Positions 16,731-25,495 of a stretch of DNA of 48,495 nt are shown one piece after another. The stretch comes from Cryptosporangium minutisporangium. Lineage in GTDB: Bacteria > Actinomycetota > Actinomycetes > Mycobacteriales > Cryptosporangiaceae. The notes beneath the pieces are model-generated. The model did not search any database and was not told the DNA's origin. It was given only the letters and a program-made list of their open reading frames with translations. Every line of letters starts with the position of its first letter. Position 1 is the stretch's first letter. A program made the position numbers and the translations under genes. Location of the stretch: positions 153,942 to 202,436 of the forward strand of contig NZ_BAAAYN010000002.1 of the NCBI RefSeq assembly GCF_039536245.1, in the 5' to 3' direction.

Positions 16731-18796
16731 GACGACGACCCCGATCCGGTCGACTCCGGCTCCCGCTCCTCGGCGGTCGCGGCGCGGGCACTGGCCGAAG
16801 GCCGCGGGTCGGGGTGCAGGCCGCGGCGCACCGCGCCGGGACCGGCCACCCGATCGGCACGGTCCGGATCGCGTCCGACCGTGGAGCGCAGCTGCCACGG
16901 CACGCTCGTCACCATCACGCCCGGCTCGAACAGCAGGCGCCCCTTGAGCCGCAGCGCGCTCTGGTTGTGCAGCAGGTGCTCCCACCAGTGCCCGACCACG
17001 TACTCCGGAACGAACACCGTGACGACGTCGCGCGGGGACTCCCGCCGCAGGCTGTGCACGAAATCGAGGATCGGCCGGGTGATCTCCCGGTACGGCGACT
17101 CGACGACGGTGAGGGGCAGCGAGATGCCCCGGCGGTCCCAGTCCTCCTGCAGTGCCCGCGTCGACGCGGGGTCCACGTTCACGGTCACCGCGGTGAGCGA
17201 GTCCGGGCGGGTCGCTTTCGCGTAGGCCAGCGCCCGCAGCGTCGGCTGGTGCAGCGTCGAGACCAGGACGACCGCGTGGTTGCGGGACGGCAGGATCGGC
17301 TTCTCCTCGGTCGGACGCAGCTCCTCGGCCACCCGGTTGTAGTGGCTACGGATGCCCAGCATCAGCAGGTAGATGAATGCCATCGCGGCGATCGCGATCC
17401 ACGCGCCCTGGGTGAACTTGGTGGCCAGCACGATCACCAGCACGGAGCCGGTCATCACCAGGCCGAAGCCGTTGATCGCCTGCGAGCGGCGCATCCGTCG
17501 GCGGATCTGCGGGTCGCGCTCGACCCGCAGCAGCCGGCTCCAGTGCCGCACCATGCCGATCTGGCTGAGTGTGAACGACACGAACACCCCGACGATGTAG
17601 AGGTGGATCAGCGCGCTCGGGTCCGCTTTGAACACCACCAGCAGGATGCCGGCGGCGACCGCGAGGAACAGGATGCCGTTGCTGAACGCCAGCCGGTCAC
17701 CGCGGGTGTGCAGCTGCCGCGGCAGGTACCGGTCCTGCGCGAGGATCGAGCCGAGCACCGGGAAGCCGTTGAACGCGGTGTTCGCCGCGAGCACCAGGAT
17801 CAGCGCGGTCATGAACGTCACGAAGTAGAAGCCGGGCGAGAACCCGCTGAAGATCGCCTCTCCGAGCTGGGCGACGACGGTCTTCTGGACGTAGCCCTCC
17901 GGCGCGCCCTCCAGCTGCTCGGCGGGGTTCTCCACGTATTGGAGGCCGGTCAGCCGGGCCAGCCAGATCATGCAGAGCATCATCGCGACCGAGATCAGCC
18001 CGAGCATCAGCAGCGTCGTCGCCGCGTTCTTGCTCTTCGGACGCCGGAACGCCGGCACACCGTTGCTGATCGCCTCCACACCGGTCAGCGCCGCGCAGCC
18101 GGACGAGAACGCCCGGGCCAGCAGGAACACCAGCGCCACACCCGCGAACGTGTCCTCGCCCTGCAGCTCGAAGCCGGCGCTCTCGGCCCGCACCTCGTCG
18201 CCGGAGACGAAGATCCGGTAAGCGCCCCAGAGCACCATGCCGAAGACCGCGATCATGAACCCATAGGTGGGGATCGCGAACGCCACCCCGGATTCCCGGA
18301 CGCCCCGCAGGTTGAGCGAGGTCAGCAGGGCCACCAGCAGGACCGCCACCAACACCTGATGGTCGTCGAGCATCGGCACCGCGGAGGCCAGGTTCGCCAC
18401 CCCCGACGCCACCGACACCGCGACCGTCAGCACGTAGTCGACGAGCAGCGCGCTGGCCACGCCCAAGCCGAACCGCGGCCCGAGGTTGGTGTTCACCACC
18501 TCGTAGTCACCGCCACCGGACGGATAGGCGTGCACGTTCTGCCGATAGGAGGCCACGACCGTGAGCAGGACGACCACGACGGCCAGCGCGATCCACGGCG
18601 AGAGCGTGTAGGCGGCCAGGCCGGCGGCGCTCAGCGTCGCGAGGATCTCGGCGGGGGCGTAAGCGACCGACGACAGCGCGTCGGACGCGAAGACCGGCAG
18701 CGCGATGCGCTTCGGCAGCAGGGTTTCAGCGAGCTTGTCGCTCCGCAGCGCCCGTCCGATGACGAGGCGCTTGAACACGGACGTCGGGGACGGCAC
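16727..18796 (-). CDS. APC-superfamily permease, KimA-like potassium importer
   Basis: A 689-aa membrane protein with about twelve helices (residues about 30-460) and a cytoplasmic C-terminal domain of about 200 residues. The start PKRIALPVFASDALSSVAYA is characteristic of the KimA/YdaO group of APC transporters, which take up potassium by proton symport in Bacillus. The soluble part (VVLVSTLHQPTLRALAYAK...) looks like a universal-stress-protein-like fold. It sits divergent to two TrkA-type subunits, supporting a role in potassium handling, although an amino-acid substrate cannot be excluded. The last 40 residues are Arg/Asp/Ser-rich. The GTG at 18796 begins directly before the family body. 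No c-di-AMP riboswitch like that of Bacillus kimA is recognisable in the 143-bp upstream gap. Confidence 0.85.
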   Translation of the reverse strand: MPSPTSVFKRLVIGRALRSDKLAETLLPKRIALPVFASDALSSVAYAPAEILATLSAAGLAAYTLSPWIALAVVVVLLTVVASYRQNVHAYPSGGGDYEVVNTNLGPRFGLGVASALLVDYVLTVAVSVASGVANLASAVPMLDDHQVLVAVLLVALLTSLNLRGVRESGVAFAIPTYGFMIAVFGMVLWGAYRIFVSGDEVRAESAGFELQGEDTFAGVALVFLLARAFSSGCAALTGVEAISNGVPAFRRPKSKNAATTLLMLGLISVAMMLCMIWLARLTGLQYVENPAEQLEGAPEGYVQKTVVAQLGEAIFSGFSPGFYFVTFMTALILVLAANTAFNGFPVLGSILAQDRYLPRQLHTRGDRLAFSNGILFLAVAAGILLVVFKADPSALIHLYIVGVFVSFTLSQIGMVRHWSRLLRVERDPQIRRRMRRSQAINGFGLVMTGSVLVIVLATKFTQGAWIAIAAMAFIYLLMLGIRSHYNRVAEELRPTEEKPILPSRNHAVVLVSTLHQPTLRALAYAKATRPDSLTAVTVNVDPASTRALQEDWDRRGISLPLTVVESPYREITRPILDFVHSLRRESPRDVVTVFVPEYVVGHWWEHLLHNQSALRLKGRLLFEPGVMVTSVPWQLRSTVGRDPDRADRVAGPGAVRRGLHPDPRPSASARAATAEEREPESTGSGSSS

Positions 18797-18893
18797 GGCG
18801 ATAGCGTACGTCCGTCCTGCCCGGTCGAACGGTCCGGGCGGCGATCCGTTCGGTGATCTGTACGGCCGTGGGCTAACACCCGGTCCGGACGTG

Positions 18894-18930
18894 TAGCGTC
18901 CAGGCGAGGTCAGCCTGAGGGCGTGGAAGG
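18894..18930 (+). promoter_or_regulatory. Promoter and ribosome site for the TrkA pair
   Basis: TAGCGT at 18894-18899 fits an actinobacterial -10 box. The transcript would begin near 18906 and carry a GGAAGGA ribosome site (18924-18930) 9 nt before the GTG at 18940. No clear -35 box is seen. Confidence 0.45.
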
Positions 18931-18939
18931 ACTGCGGAC

Positions 18940-19611
18940 GTGCACATCGTCATCATGGGCTGCGGGCGAGTCGGTTCCACCCTCGCGCACAGCCTGGAGA
19001 AGCGCGGGCACACCGTTGCGGTGATCGACCAGAACCCGGACGCGTTCCGCCGACTCGGTCCCCAGTTCGGCGGCTCGACGGTCACCGGCGTCGGGTTCGA
19101 GCGCCGGACGCTCGAAGAGGCCGGCATCGAGCGGGCCGACGCGTTCGCGGCGGTCAGCAGCGGCGACAACTCCAACATCATCTCCGCGCGGCTGGCCAGG
19201 GAGACCTTCGGCGTGCAGCGGGTCGTGGCGCGGATCTACGACCCTCGCCGTGCGGCCGTCTACGAGCGCCTGGGCATCCCGACCGTCGCCACCGTCCGGT
19301 GGACGTCCGACCAGGTGCTGCGGGCGCTGATGCCGGAGACCGCGGTCGAGGTGTGGCGCGACCCGTCCGGCTCGGTCGCGATGATCGAGCCGCCCCTGCA
19401 CCCGGGGTGGCTCACCCAGCGGATCTCGGCGCTGGAGGAGGCGACCGGCGCACGGGTGGCGTACCTGACCCGGTTCGGGGTCGGTCAGCTGTGCAGTCAG
19501 TCCACGGTCATCCAAGAGGGCGACCGGATCTTCCTGCTCGCTGCCGAGGGACAGGTCGACAAGGTCGGCGAGATCGCCGGGTCCGCCCCGGTGGAGCGGG
19601 GACGCTCGTGA
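18940..19611 (+). CDS. TrkA-family potassium uptake regulatory subunit (CeoB-like)
   Basis: Cytosolic regulator of potassium transport, 223 aa. The N-terminal RCK/TrkA-N domain opens HIVIMGCGRVGSTLAHSLEKRG, a Rossmann motif GxGxxG, followed by VIDQNP with the acidic residue that contacts the nucleotide ribose. The C-terminal TrkA-C domain covers about residues 140-215 and contains VIQEGDRIFLLA. The usual third Gly of GCGRVG is kept. The GTG at 18940 is fixed by the family N-terminus. It is followed 61 bp later by a second TrkA protein, and the divergent neighbour is a KimA-like permease. It matches the ceoB-ceoC pair of mycobacteria (Rv2691-Rv2692, from memory). No TrkH/TrkG membrane subunit is in the window. 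Confidence 0.92.
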   Translation: MHIVIMGCGRVGSTLAHSLEKRGHTVAVIDQNPDAFRRLGPQFGGSTVTGVGFERRTLEEAGIERADAFAAVSSGDNSNIISARLARETFGVQRVVARIYDPRRAAVYERLGIPTVATVRWTSDQVLRALMPETAVEVWRDPSGSVAMIEPPLHPGWLTQRISALEEATGARVAYLTRFGVGQLCSQSTVIQEGDRIFLLAAEGQVDKVGEIAGSAPVERGRS

Positions 19612-19672
19612 ACGCTCGCGCCGAGACCGGAGATGCAGTGATGAGCGCTTGCGCGAAGAGCGGAGGGCACTG

Positions 19673-20347
19673 ATGCGGGTCGCGATCGCCGGAGCGGGCA
19701 ACGTGGGACGTTCGGTGGCGAACGAGCTGGCGGAGAACGGCCATCAGGTGATGTTGATCGACCGTGACCCGCGGCAGATGCGCAGCCACCTCGTGCCGGA
19801 GGCGGAGTGGGTGCTCGCCGACGCCTGCGAGCTGTCGTCGCTGGACGACGCGGGGCTGGCCGGCTGCGACGTGGTCGTCGCCGCGACCGGCGACGACAAA
19901 GTCAACCTCGTCGTCTCGCTGCTGGCCAAAACCGAGTTCGCGGTCGGCCGGGTGGTCGCGCGGGTGAACCGGGCGGAGAACGAGTGGCTGTTCACCGACC
20001 AGTGGGGCGTGGACGTCTCGGTCAGCAAGCCGCGGCTGATGGCGGCGCTGGTCGAGGAGGCCGTGACCGTCGGTGACCTGGTCCGCCTGATGACGTTCCG
20101 CCAGGGTCAGGCCAGCCTGGTCGAGATCACGCTCGCGCCGGACGCACCGTACGTGGGGCGTCCGCTCCGGGAGGTGCCGCTGCCGTCGGACGCCGCGCTG
20201 GTCGCGATCCTGCGCGGCGCTCGGGTGCTGGTGCCGACGCCGGACGACCCGCTGGAGCCCGGTGACGAGCTGATGTTCCTCTGCCCGCCGGAGACCGAGG
20301 ACCGCCTGCACACGGTGATCAGCGGCGACGGTTCCCCGCACTCCTGA
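19673..20347 (+). CDS. TrkA-family potassium uptake regulatory subunit (CeoC-like)
   Basis: Second RCK protein of the pair, 224 aa. The Rossmann motif is RVAIAGAGNVGRSVANEL at the N-terminus with VMLIDRDP as the adenine/ribose segment. A TrkA-C domain follows with APYVGRPLREVPLP and EPGDELMFLC. The ATG at 19673 has an excellent GGAGGG (19662-19667) 5 nt upstream; the open frame extends to 19649 but without support. The two TrkA proteins probably form a hetero-oligomeric gating ring for a potassium transporter. The gap from the first gene contains no hairpin, so the two are likely cotranscribed. The stop is 4 bp from the convergent DUF3159 stop, so transcripts must terminate within each other's coding region. 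Confidence 0.92.
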   Translation: MRVAIAGAGNVGRSVANELAENGHQVMLIDRDPRQMRSHLVPEAEWVLADACELSSLDDAGLAGCDVVVAATGDDKVNLVVSLLAKTEFAVGRVVARVNRAENEWLFTDQWGVDVSVSKPRLMAALVEEAVTVGDLVRLMTFRQGQASLVEITLAPDAPYVGRPLREVPLPSDAALVAILRGARVLVPTPDDPLEPGDELMFLCPPETEDRLHTVISGDGSPHS

Positions 20348-20351
20348 CTTC

Positions 20352-21395
20352 TCAGACGGTCGCGGACCGCTCGGCGTCCGCGTGGATCGCACGCCGTCCG
20401 TACCAGATCGTGAACGCGAGGCAGACGCCGAACATCGGCCAGCCCATCGCCAGCGACGCCCAGCCGAGCGCGTCGGCGTCGTGCCGCGACCAGAGCCAGA
20501 TCTGCACTCCGGCCCGGATCGCGAACATCAGCGCCCAGACCAGCGTGATCAGCGAGAACGCGCGCACGAGCGACCGCTGCTCCCGCCACGTCGACGGGAT
20601 CTCGGCGATGAATCGCCAGGCGTACCCGATCACCGGGCGGCGGACCAGCACGGAGCCGGCGCAGAGCAACGCACCCCCGCTGTTGCGGGCGATGTTGAGC
20701 AGGTAGAAGTCCTCGGCCTGGCCGGTGCGCGCGGCGATGAACGCCGCGATGCCGACCGCGAACAGGCCGTTGAGCGCGTGCCGTACGGAGTCGCGCCGCG
20801 CGAGCCGGAACACCGCGATCAGCGCCGCCGACCCGACCGCCGCCCAGAGCGCCGGCTTCAGCGACATCATCATGTTCACGATGATGAAAACGAGTACCGG
20901 CAGGCTGCTCTCGACCAGCCCGCGGATCCCGCCGAGCTGTTCGCGGACCTGGTCGGCGATGGAGATCGGCGGTTCTTCGGCGTCGTCGGACCGATCACCG
21001 CGGTCGGTCGGCTCCACTGGTGGCGTGATCCGGACGCGGGGCCGCGCGCTGCCAGCGGGCGGGTGACCGTCGACCGCGGGCAGCGGACCGTTGGGCGCGG
21101 TGGCCGGACGGGCGGCGCCCTCGGTGCCCTGGGCGGCGTCGGCAGCGTCTGCAGCGTGGCCGTGGCGCTGCGGCGGAGCCGCGTGCCGGCCGTAACCGAC
21201 GGGGTCACCCGGCGGCGAGTCGGCGACGAACTCGACGGCCTCCTCCGCGAGGATCTCCGCGACCCGGCTCGACGGGTGCTCGTCACCGAAGATCGCCTCG
21301 GCGAGCTGCTCGTCCTCGACCCTGCGCTGGTCGTCCCCGGCGGCGTGCGTGGAGTCGGTACGGTCGCCGGTCGGCCGGGCGCGGTGGTCGGTCAC
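20352..21395 (-). CDS. DUF3159 family membrane protein
   Basis: A 347-aa protein with a hydrophilic, low-complexity N-terminal half (residues 1-145, rich in Ala, Asp, Pro and Arg) and a C-terminal DUF3159 domain. The domain holds about six helices, starting SSLPVLVFIIVNMMMSLKPALWAAV (about 165-190). The conserved motif RNSGGALLCAGSVLVRRPVIGYAW (about 236-260) is typical. Function is unknown; similar proteins are integral membrane proteins found throughout actinobacteria (Rv2693c-like, from memory). The GTG at 21395 overlaps the stop of the OB-fold gene (GTGA), so the two are coupled. The acidic N-terminal half is longer than in most relatives. Confidence 0.85.
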   Translation of the reverse strand: MTDHRARPTGDRTDSTHAAGDDQRRVEDEQLAEAIFGDEHPSSRVAEILAEEAVEFVADSPPGDPVGYGRHAAPPQRHGHAADAADAAQGTEGAARPATAPNGPLPAVDGHPPAGSARPRVRITPPVEPTDRGDRSDDAEEPPISIADQVREQLGGIRGLVESSLPVLVFIIVNMMMSLKPALWAAVGSAALIAVFRLARRDSVRHALNGLFAVGIAAFIAARTGQAEDFYLLNIARNSGGALLCAGSVLVRRPVIGYAWRFIAEIPSTWREQRSLVRAFSLITLVWALMFAIRAGVQIWLWSRHDADALGWASLAMGWPMFGVCLAFTIWYGRRAIHADAERSATV

Positions 21396-21787
21396 GGTGT
21401 GGTCGGCTCCAGCGAGTAGGCGGGGTTGAAGATCACCTTACGGCCATCCCGCAGGGCGAGCCGTCCCTCGACGGAGAGCGACCGACCTGGCTCGATGCCC
21501 GCGATCCGCCGCCGGCCCAGGAAGATCAGCGTGATCGACCCGGTGCCGTCGAAGAGCTCGGCCTCCAGCGTCGGCTGGTTGGTTCGCGGTGTGTAGCGGA
21601 CGGACGTCAGGCGGCCGGTGACCGTGGCGTACCGGCCCCGCGGACAGTCACAGACCTTCTCCGCCCCGGAACGGGCACTGACCTCCTGCAGGTTCTCGGC
21701 ATCGAGTTCCCGGTCGGAGGCGGTGAGGCGGCGGAAGAGCCGTTTCAGACCGGAATCCTCGGCGGTCCGCGGCAGCGTGTCAGTCAT
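21392..21787 (-). CDS. OB-fold nucleic-acid-binding domain protein
   Basis: A 131-aa protein. After a short basic helix (LKRLFRRLTAS) comes an OB fold at about residues 45-125: RYATVTGRLTSVRYTPRTNQPTLEAELFDGTG, then ITLIFLGRRRIAGIEPGRSLSVEGRL, the pattern of tRNA-anticodon or RecG-wedge type OB domains. It is a conserved actinobacterial protein coupled to the DUF3159 gene, and its true partner is unknown. The start is the ATG at 21787 with GAGGTG seven nucleotides upstream, although the GTG at 21796 would add three residues. It may bind single-stranded nucleic acid; no catalytic motif is visible. CDC in KVCDCPRG near residue 45 could be a metal site, but this is speculative. Confidence 0.85.
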   Translation of the reverse strand: MTDTLPRTAEDSGLKRLFRRLTASDRELDAENLQEVSARSGAEKVCDCPRGRYATVTGRLTSVRYTPRTNQPTLEAELFDGTGSITLIFLGRRRIAGIEPGRSLSVEGRLALRDGRKVIFNPAYSLEPTTP

Positions 21788-21982
21788 GGTGGGCACCTCA
21801 GCGACGAGTCGGCGCGGCTATGCCGTAGAACACGTTTGCGTGCTCCAGGCATACCCGGTACCGCGCCGTCCTGATCAGGGTAGGTCAGGAATGCTGGGCC
21901 ACAACGTTGAACCGTGTCAGAGACCCGACCGCCGACACCGCACCGCCCCCGGCGGCGCCGCACTGACTGGGTAGCGGCCCGG

Positions 21983-22642
21983 CTACTCCTCGGCCGACGC
22001 CTGCTGAGCGGACGCCTGCTCGACGACCTCCCGGGGCAACCGGAGCGGCAGCGGGTCACGCACCGGCATCGGATCGGTGCCGCGGACCACGACGGTCTGC
22101 CGCACCGACTCGGCCAGCTGCGGCCCGGAAGCGGGGTCGGCGGCCGCCGCGCCGGTGAACGTCGCCCGCAGGAACCACCGCGGCCCGTCGACCCCCACGA
22201 AGCGCAGCAGCTGCTTGCTGCCGTCCGGCACCTTCACCGTCGCGCGCAACTCGGGGCCGAACTCACCGTGCTCGTGCTCGACCACCCCACCGTCGCCACG
22301 GATACCTGCCTCGAGCTCCCCGCGGACGTCGTCCCAGATGCCCTCGGTGCGCGGTGCCGCGAACGCCGCCAACTCCAGAGCGCTCGTCCCGTCGGTCAGC
22401 ACGACCGACGCCACCTGGCCCTGCTGGTCGGCCTCGACCCGCAACTCCACGTCCGAAAGGGTCGGGACGCGCAGCGCGCCGAGATCGACCCGCTGGACGT
22501 CGTCCGCAGGAGCCTCGTCGGCGTCCCAGGGGCCGGTACCGGCCTCGCCGTCCACCGAGTCCTCCGACTCGGTGCCGGTGGTCTCCAGGCCGTCTTCCTC
22601 CCGGCCGGTCGCCGCATGCCGGCCACGCCGACGTCGAAACAC
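21983..22642 (-). CDS. DUF3710 domain protein
   Basis: A 219-aa soluble protein. An acidic N-terminus (residues 10-50) follows the basic start MFRRRRGRH. The DUF3710 core covers about 50-195, with motifs RVDLGALRVP near 51, WDDVRGELEAGI near 102, and the strongly conserved VGVDGPRWFLRATFTG near 148. The family is widespread in actinobacteria next to dut and has no known activity (Rv2696c-like, from memory). The start is a GTG at 22642 just after a GAGGGG ribosome site. It is only 14 bp downstream of dut on the same strand, so the two are probably an operon. The 195 bp between its stop and the OB-fold gene show no gene. Confidence 0.88.
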   Translation of the reverse strand: MFRRRRGRHAATGREEDGLETTGTESEDSVDGEAGTGPWDADEAPADDVQRVDLGALRVPTLSDVELRVEADQQGQVASVVLTDGTSALELAAFAAPRTEGIWDDVRGELEAGIRGDGGVVEHEHGEFGPELRATVKVPDGSKQLLRFVGVDGPRWFLRATFTGAAAADPASGPQLAESVRQTVVVRGTDPMPVRDPLPLRLPREVVEQASAQQASAEE

Positions 22643-22656
22643 CCCTCACACCCCTC

Positions 22657-23154
22657 TCATTCTGAATTCGGGCGTACAGGAACCAAGTCGCGGTGCCCTC
22701 CGGTCGAGCCGTGGCCACCCGTCCCGCGGACCGACTCGGGCAGCACGGATGCCACCCGGAATTCGGCCCGCTCGACGCGCTGCACCACGAGCTGGGCGAT
22801 CCGGTCGCCCCGCGCGAGTGTCACGGTCTCGGTCGGATCCAGGTTGATCAGGTTCACCTTGATCTCGCCCCGGTATCCCGCATCGACGGTACCGGGTGCG
22901 TTGACGATCGAAACGCCGAACCGCGCGGCCAGACCTGAGCGCGGGTGCACGAACCCCGCGTAACCCTCCGGGAGCGCGATCGCCAGGCCGGTGCCGACGA
23001 GCGCGCGCTCACCGGGGCCGAGCGTCACGTCCGCGGACGTGACCAGGTCGGCGCCGGCGTCACCCGGCTTCGCGTACGCCGGGAGCGGCAGGTCGGGGTC
23101 GAGCAGTTGCACGAGCACCTCGACCGGGGCGGTCGCGATGGTGGCGTCGGTCAT
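22657..23154 (-). CDS. dut: Deoxyuridine 5'-triphosphate nucleotidohydrolase (dUTPase)
   Basis: Homotrimeric enzyme that hydrolyses dUTP to dUMP and pyrophosphate, keeping uracil out of DNA and supplying dTMP synthesis. At 165 aa, all five family motifs are present in order: [12 protein letters not shown] (26-37), [11 protein letters not shown] (70-80), [14 protein letters not shown] (85-98, catalytic D91), [11 protein letters not shown] (115-125) and the P-loop-like [11 protein letters not shown] (143-153). The ATG at 23154 is chosen by family length, with GGAGGG about 12 nt upstream; an in-frame ATG at 23178 would add eight residues. The long upstream frame to 23469 is Arg/Pro-rich antisense sequence. 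It is divergent from the DUF3093 gene and followed by DUF3710. Confidence 0.96.
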   Translation of the reverse strand: MTDATIATAPVEVLVQLLDPDLPLPAYAKPGDAGADLVTSADVTLGPGERALVGTGLAIALPEGYAGFVHPRSGLAARFGVSIVNAPGTVDAGYRGEIKVNLINLDPTETVTLARGDRIAQLVVQRVERAEFRVASVLPESVRGTGGHGSTGGHRDLVPVRPNSE

Positions 23155-23315
23155 CCGGTGTCCGTTCCCTCCAGGCATCAGCGTGGCCGGAGGCACGATA
23201 ACCGGCGCCGGGCCAGCCGGTGCCGCACGGCACCGGCCAGGGCGCGTTTCCTCGACTCGACGGCGTCGCCGCGCACCGGCGAGACGACGCCCGGGGCGCT
23301 GCGCGGGGCGTGGCC

Positions 23316-23321
23316 TAAGCT
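23316..23321 (+). promoter_or_regulatory. -10 box of a leaderless transcript (DUF3093 gene)
   Basis: TAAGCT is followed by exactly 6 nt and then the ATG at 23328, which has no ribosome site. A transcript starting 7 nt after the box would begin at the start codon. Confidence 0.5.
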
Positions 23322-23327
23322 CGGCAC

Positions 23328-23810
23328 ATGCGCTCCCGCTCGGCCGTCGCGACCACCAGCACGTACCAGGAACGGTGGACCGTGCCCTGGTGGGGCTGGC
23401 TCGGCGCGGTGGCCGTGGCGCTGCTCCTGGCGGCCGAGATCCACCTCGGGTACGGCGGGCTGCGGTCATGGCTGCCCTACGTCGTCTTCGTTCCGCTCGC
23501 GCTGGTCGCGGTGGCGGCCCTCAGCCGGATCACGGTCGCGGTCACCGACGACGAACTCCACCTGGACGACGCCCACATCCCACGGCGGTTCCTGCTCGCC
23601 GCCGAGGCACTCAGCGGCGACGCGAGGCGGGACGCGCTCGGCCCGGAGCTGGACCCGGTGGCGTTCGTCGTCCACCGGCCGTGGGTGCAGGGCCTGGTGC
23701 GGGTCTATCTGGACGATCCCGACGACCCCACGCCGTACTGGATCTTCTCGTCCCGGGATCCGGAGGCGCTGCTCGCGGCACTCGACCTGCCGCTGCCCGC
23801 GCCGGAGTAA
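23328..23810 (+). CDS. DUF3093 family membrane protein
   Basis: A 160-aa protein with two adjacent membrane helices near the N-terminus (about residues 22-38 and 46-65) and a cytoplasmic C-terminal domain. Family landmarks are [12 protein letters not shown] at 13-24, the [18 protein letters not shown] stretch near 68-85, [21 protein letters not shown] near 112-132, and the end [17 protein letters not shown]. The function is unknown; the soluble part resembles a small PH-like beta domain. Homologues sit beside dut throughout actinobacteria (Rv2698-like, from memory). It is divergent from dut and probably transcribed as a leaderless mRNA. No catalytic residue is apparent. Confidence 0.88.
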   Translation: MRSRSAVATTSTYQERWTVPWWGWLGAVAVALLLAAEIHLGYGGLRSWLPYVVFVPLALVAVAALSRITVAVTDDELHLDDAHIPRRFLLAAEALSGDARRDALGPELDPVAFVVHRPWVQGLVRVYLDDPDDPTPYWIFSSRDPEALLAALDLPLPAPE

Positions 23811-23901
23811 CCGCTGAACACCGTCAACCGGAAACGTGGTCTTCCCGAAATCGGCGTCCGCGGCCCGGTGGTTCCCGAAGGTGGCCTCGGGATGAGTTCG
23901 C

Positions 23902-24753
23902 TCAGTAGAGCGACGGCCGATCGGACGGTCCGTCCACCGCCGACCGTCCCTTGCGCAGGTCGGCGCGGACCGCGTCGCCGAGCATCCGGGTCGCCCGGCG
24001 GTTGAGCTCGGCACCGATCGCGGCTCCGGTGAACAGCGGGCCGAGCGTCGTCATGTTGCGCCCCATCCGGCGCAGCAGCCGGTCCCGCAATTCCCTGCGC
24101 ATGCCGGTGCTGAGGATCGTCGTGAAACCCCGTCCACTCTGCAGCAGCGTCACGCCGCGGCGGCGGGCCCAGGCCTGCAGCAGCGCGCTGCCGCGTTCGC
24201 TGGCCGAGCCGCGGACCGGCACGCCGTAAACCTCGTGCAGCTCCGCCAGCAGTTTGATCTCGATGGCGACGATCGCGGCGGTCTCCACGGCGATCAGGAT
24301 CGGAGCGGAGAGCAACGACGGAGGCGCGGCCCACTCGACCGCGGCGACCCCGCCGCCGGCGGCACCGAGGCTGGCGGACACCCGGGAGGCGTTCCGGATC
24401 AGGGCGTCGGCGAGTTCCTCACCGGACTTACCGTCGTAGTGCCGCTGGAGCGTCTCCAGGTCGCGGACGGTCAGGTGCGGCGTCACGGCGATCACCAGAT
24501 CCGTCGCCCAGTTCACGGCGGCGCGCGGTCCGCGCAGGGCCCGACCAGCGCCACGGCCGGCGCTGGTGACCGCCCGGCTGAGCAGGCGACGGCGGTCCGC
24601 CGTCGTGAGTTCCGTGTCGGTCAGGCGAGCCAGAGCGCCGGTGGCCTCCGGAGAGACGTCAGTCGGCGCGGCGTCGGACGCGGGCGTCCCGGACGTCGAA
24701 TCCGGCACCTCTGGCGCGGATCCGGCGCTCGACGGGTTGTCCGAGTAGGTCAT
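23902..24753 (-). CDS. Conserved hypothetical protein with hydrophobic helices, possibly EcsC-like
   Basis: A 283-aa protein with no function I can name. The first 45 residues are Ser/Pro/Asp-rich. A conserved helical body follows, including LETLQRHYDGKSGEELADALIRNASR and two hydrophobic stretches (SLGAAGGGVAAVEWAAPPSLLS and ILIAVETAAIVAIEIKLLAELHEVYG). The pattern recalls EcsC-type proteins and a set of hypothetical proteins seen beside dut/sigA in other actinobacteria; that link is from memory and uncertain. The C-terminal part is basic (RRELRDRLLRRMGRN). The ATG at 24753 has GAGGG 9 nt upstream, and the frame to 24828 is unsupported. It lies downstream of DUF4193, separated by a hairpin, and is convergent with the DUF3093 gene. 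Confidence 0.7.
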   Translation of the reverse strand: MTYSDNPSSAGSAPEVPDSTSGTPASDAAPTDVSPEATGALARLTDTELTTADRRRLLSRAVTSAGRGAGRALRGPRAAVNWATDLVIAVTPHLTVRDLETLQRHYDGKSGEELADALIRNASRVSASLGAAGGGVAAVEWAAPPSLLSAPILIAVETAAIVAIEIKLLAELHEVYGVPVRGSASERGSALLQAWARRRGVTLLQSGRGFTTILSTGMRRELRDRLLRRMGRNMTTLGPLFTGAAIGAELNRRATRMLGDAVRADLRKGRSAVDGPSDRPSLY

Positions 24754-24882
24754 GGCGGTAATCCCTCGGGTCACGCGGAGCGGGTGCCGGCGCGGTTCCG
24801 GCTCTCGCCGGACGTCCGCGCCCGTCACACCGCCCGCGGGTGGCAGCGCGGTCGGTAACGGACCGCTCCTGCACTACCCCGT

Positions 24883-24917
24883 ACGGTCGGGGTACTACCC
24901 CCCGGAGCCCCGACCGT
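24883..24917 (-). terminator. Hairpin terminator candidate after the DUF4193 gene
   Basis: ACGGTCGGGG (24883-24892) pairs perfectly with CCCCGACCGT (24908-24917) around a 15-nt loop. It lies about 100 nt after the DUF4193 stop and about 130 nt before the next minus-strand start, so it probably separates the two transcripts. Confidence 0.55.
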
Positions 24918-25017
24918 CGTCGGTTCTTACGGACGCCCGATTCCTTCCAGGGACTCAGTGCGCGGTCGTGGCGAACCGCCGGGCGTCCCGTACTGCTTCT
25001 CGCGGCCGACCGGGGGA

Positions 25018-25320
25018 TCAGGCCGCGCATTCGGTGCAGACGTACTGGCCGTTCTTCTCTTCGGCCAGCTGGCTGCGGTGGTGGACAAGGAAGCACTGCG
25101 AACAGCGGAACTCGTCGTTCTGCATCGGCAGTACCTTGACGGTGAGCTCCTCGCCGGACAGATCTGCGCCCGGCAGTTCGAAGCCTTCTGCAACCTCAGC
25201 CTCGTCGACGTCCACACTGCCGGACTGTGAATCGGTCCGGCGTGCCTTCAGCTCCTCGAGGCTGTCCTCGCCGAGCTCCGATTCCTCGGTTCGACGTGGC
25301 GCGTCGTAGTCGGTGGCCAT
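25018..25320 (-). CDS. DUF4193 family zinc-ribbon protein
   Basis: A 100-aa acidic protein of a family found widely in actinobacteria (Rv2699c-like, from memory). The start MATDYDAPRR is the family signature. A Glu/Asp/Ser-rich middle (residues 12-55) is followed by a C-terminal zinc ribbon, FRCSQCFLVHHRSQLAEEKNGQYVCTECAA, with two CxxC pairs at about 73-76 and 95-98. Its function is unknown; in mycobacteria it is regarded as an essential small protein. The ATG at 25320 has AGAGGA about 9 nt upstream. It is monocistronic or leads into the hypothetical gene downstream. Confidence 0.9.
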   Translation of the reverse strand: MATDYDAPRRTEESELGEDSLEELKARRTDSQSGSVDVDEAEVAEGFELPGADLSGEELTVKVLPMQNDEFRCSQCFLVHHRSQLAEEKNGQYVCTECAA

Positions 25321-25495
25321 CGTGGTGGTCCTCTTCTTTCGTTGGATGCCAGCCCGGGTGACGCCGTGAACGGCCAGGTTCCCCGGCCAGGAAGGAAACC
25401 CGTTCGACCCGGCGAGCGCGGAACCTTACCGTTTCCAGCGCCCCTAATACGCACAGCCCACCGGATGTGTTCCCGATGTGATCGAGGTGACACCG

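Noticed and set aside
18797-18939. c-di-AMP (ydaO-type) riboswitch before the KimA-like gene
   Set aside because: The gap is only 143 bp, shared by divergent promoters, and shows none of the expected conserved helices.
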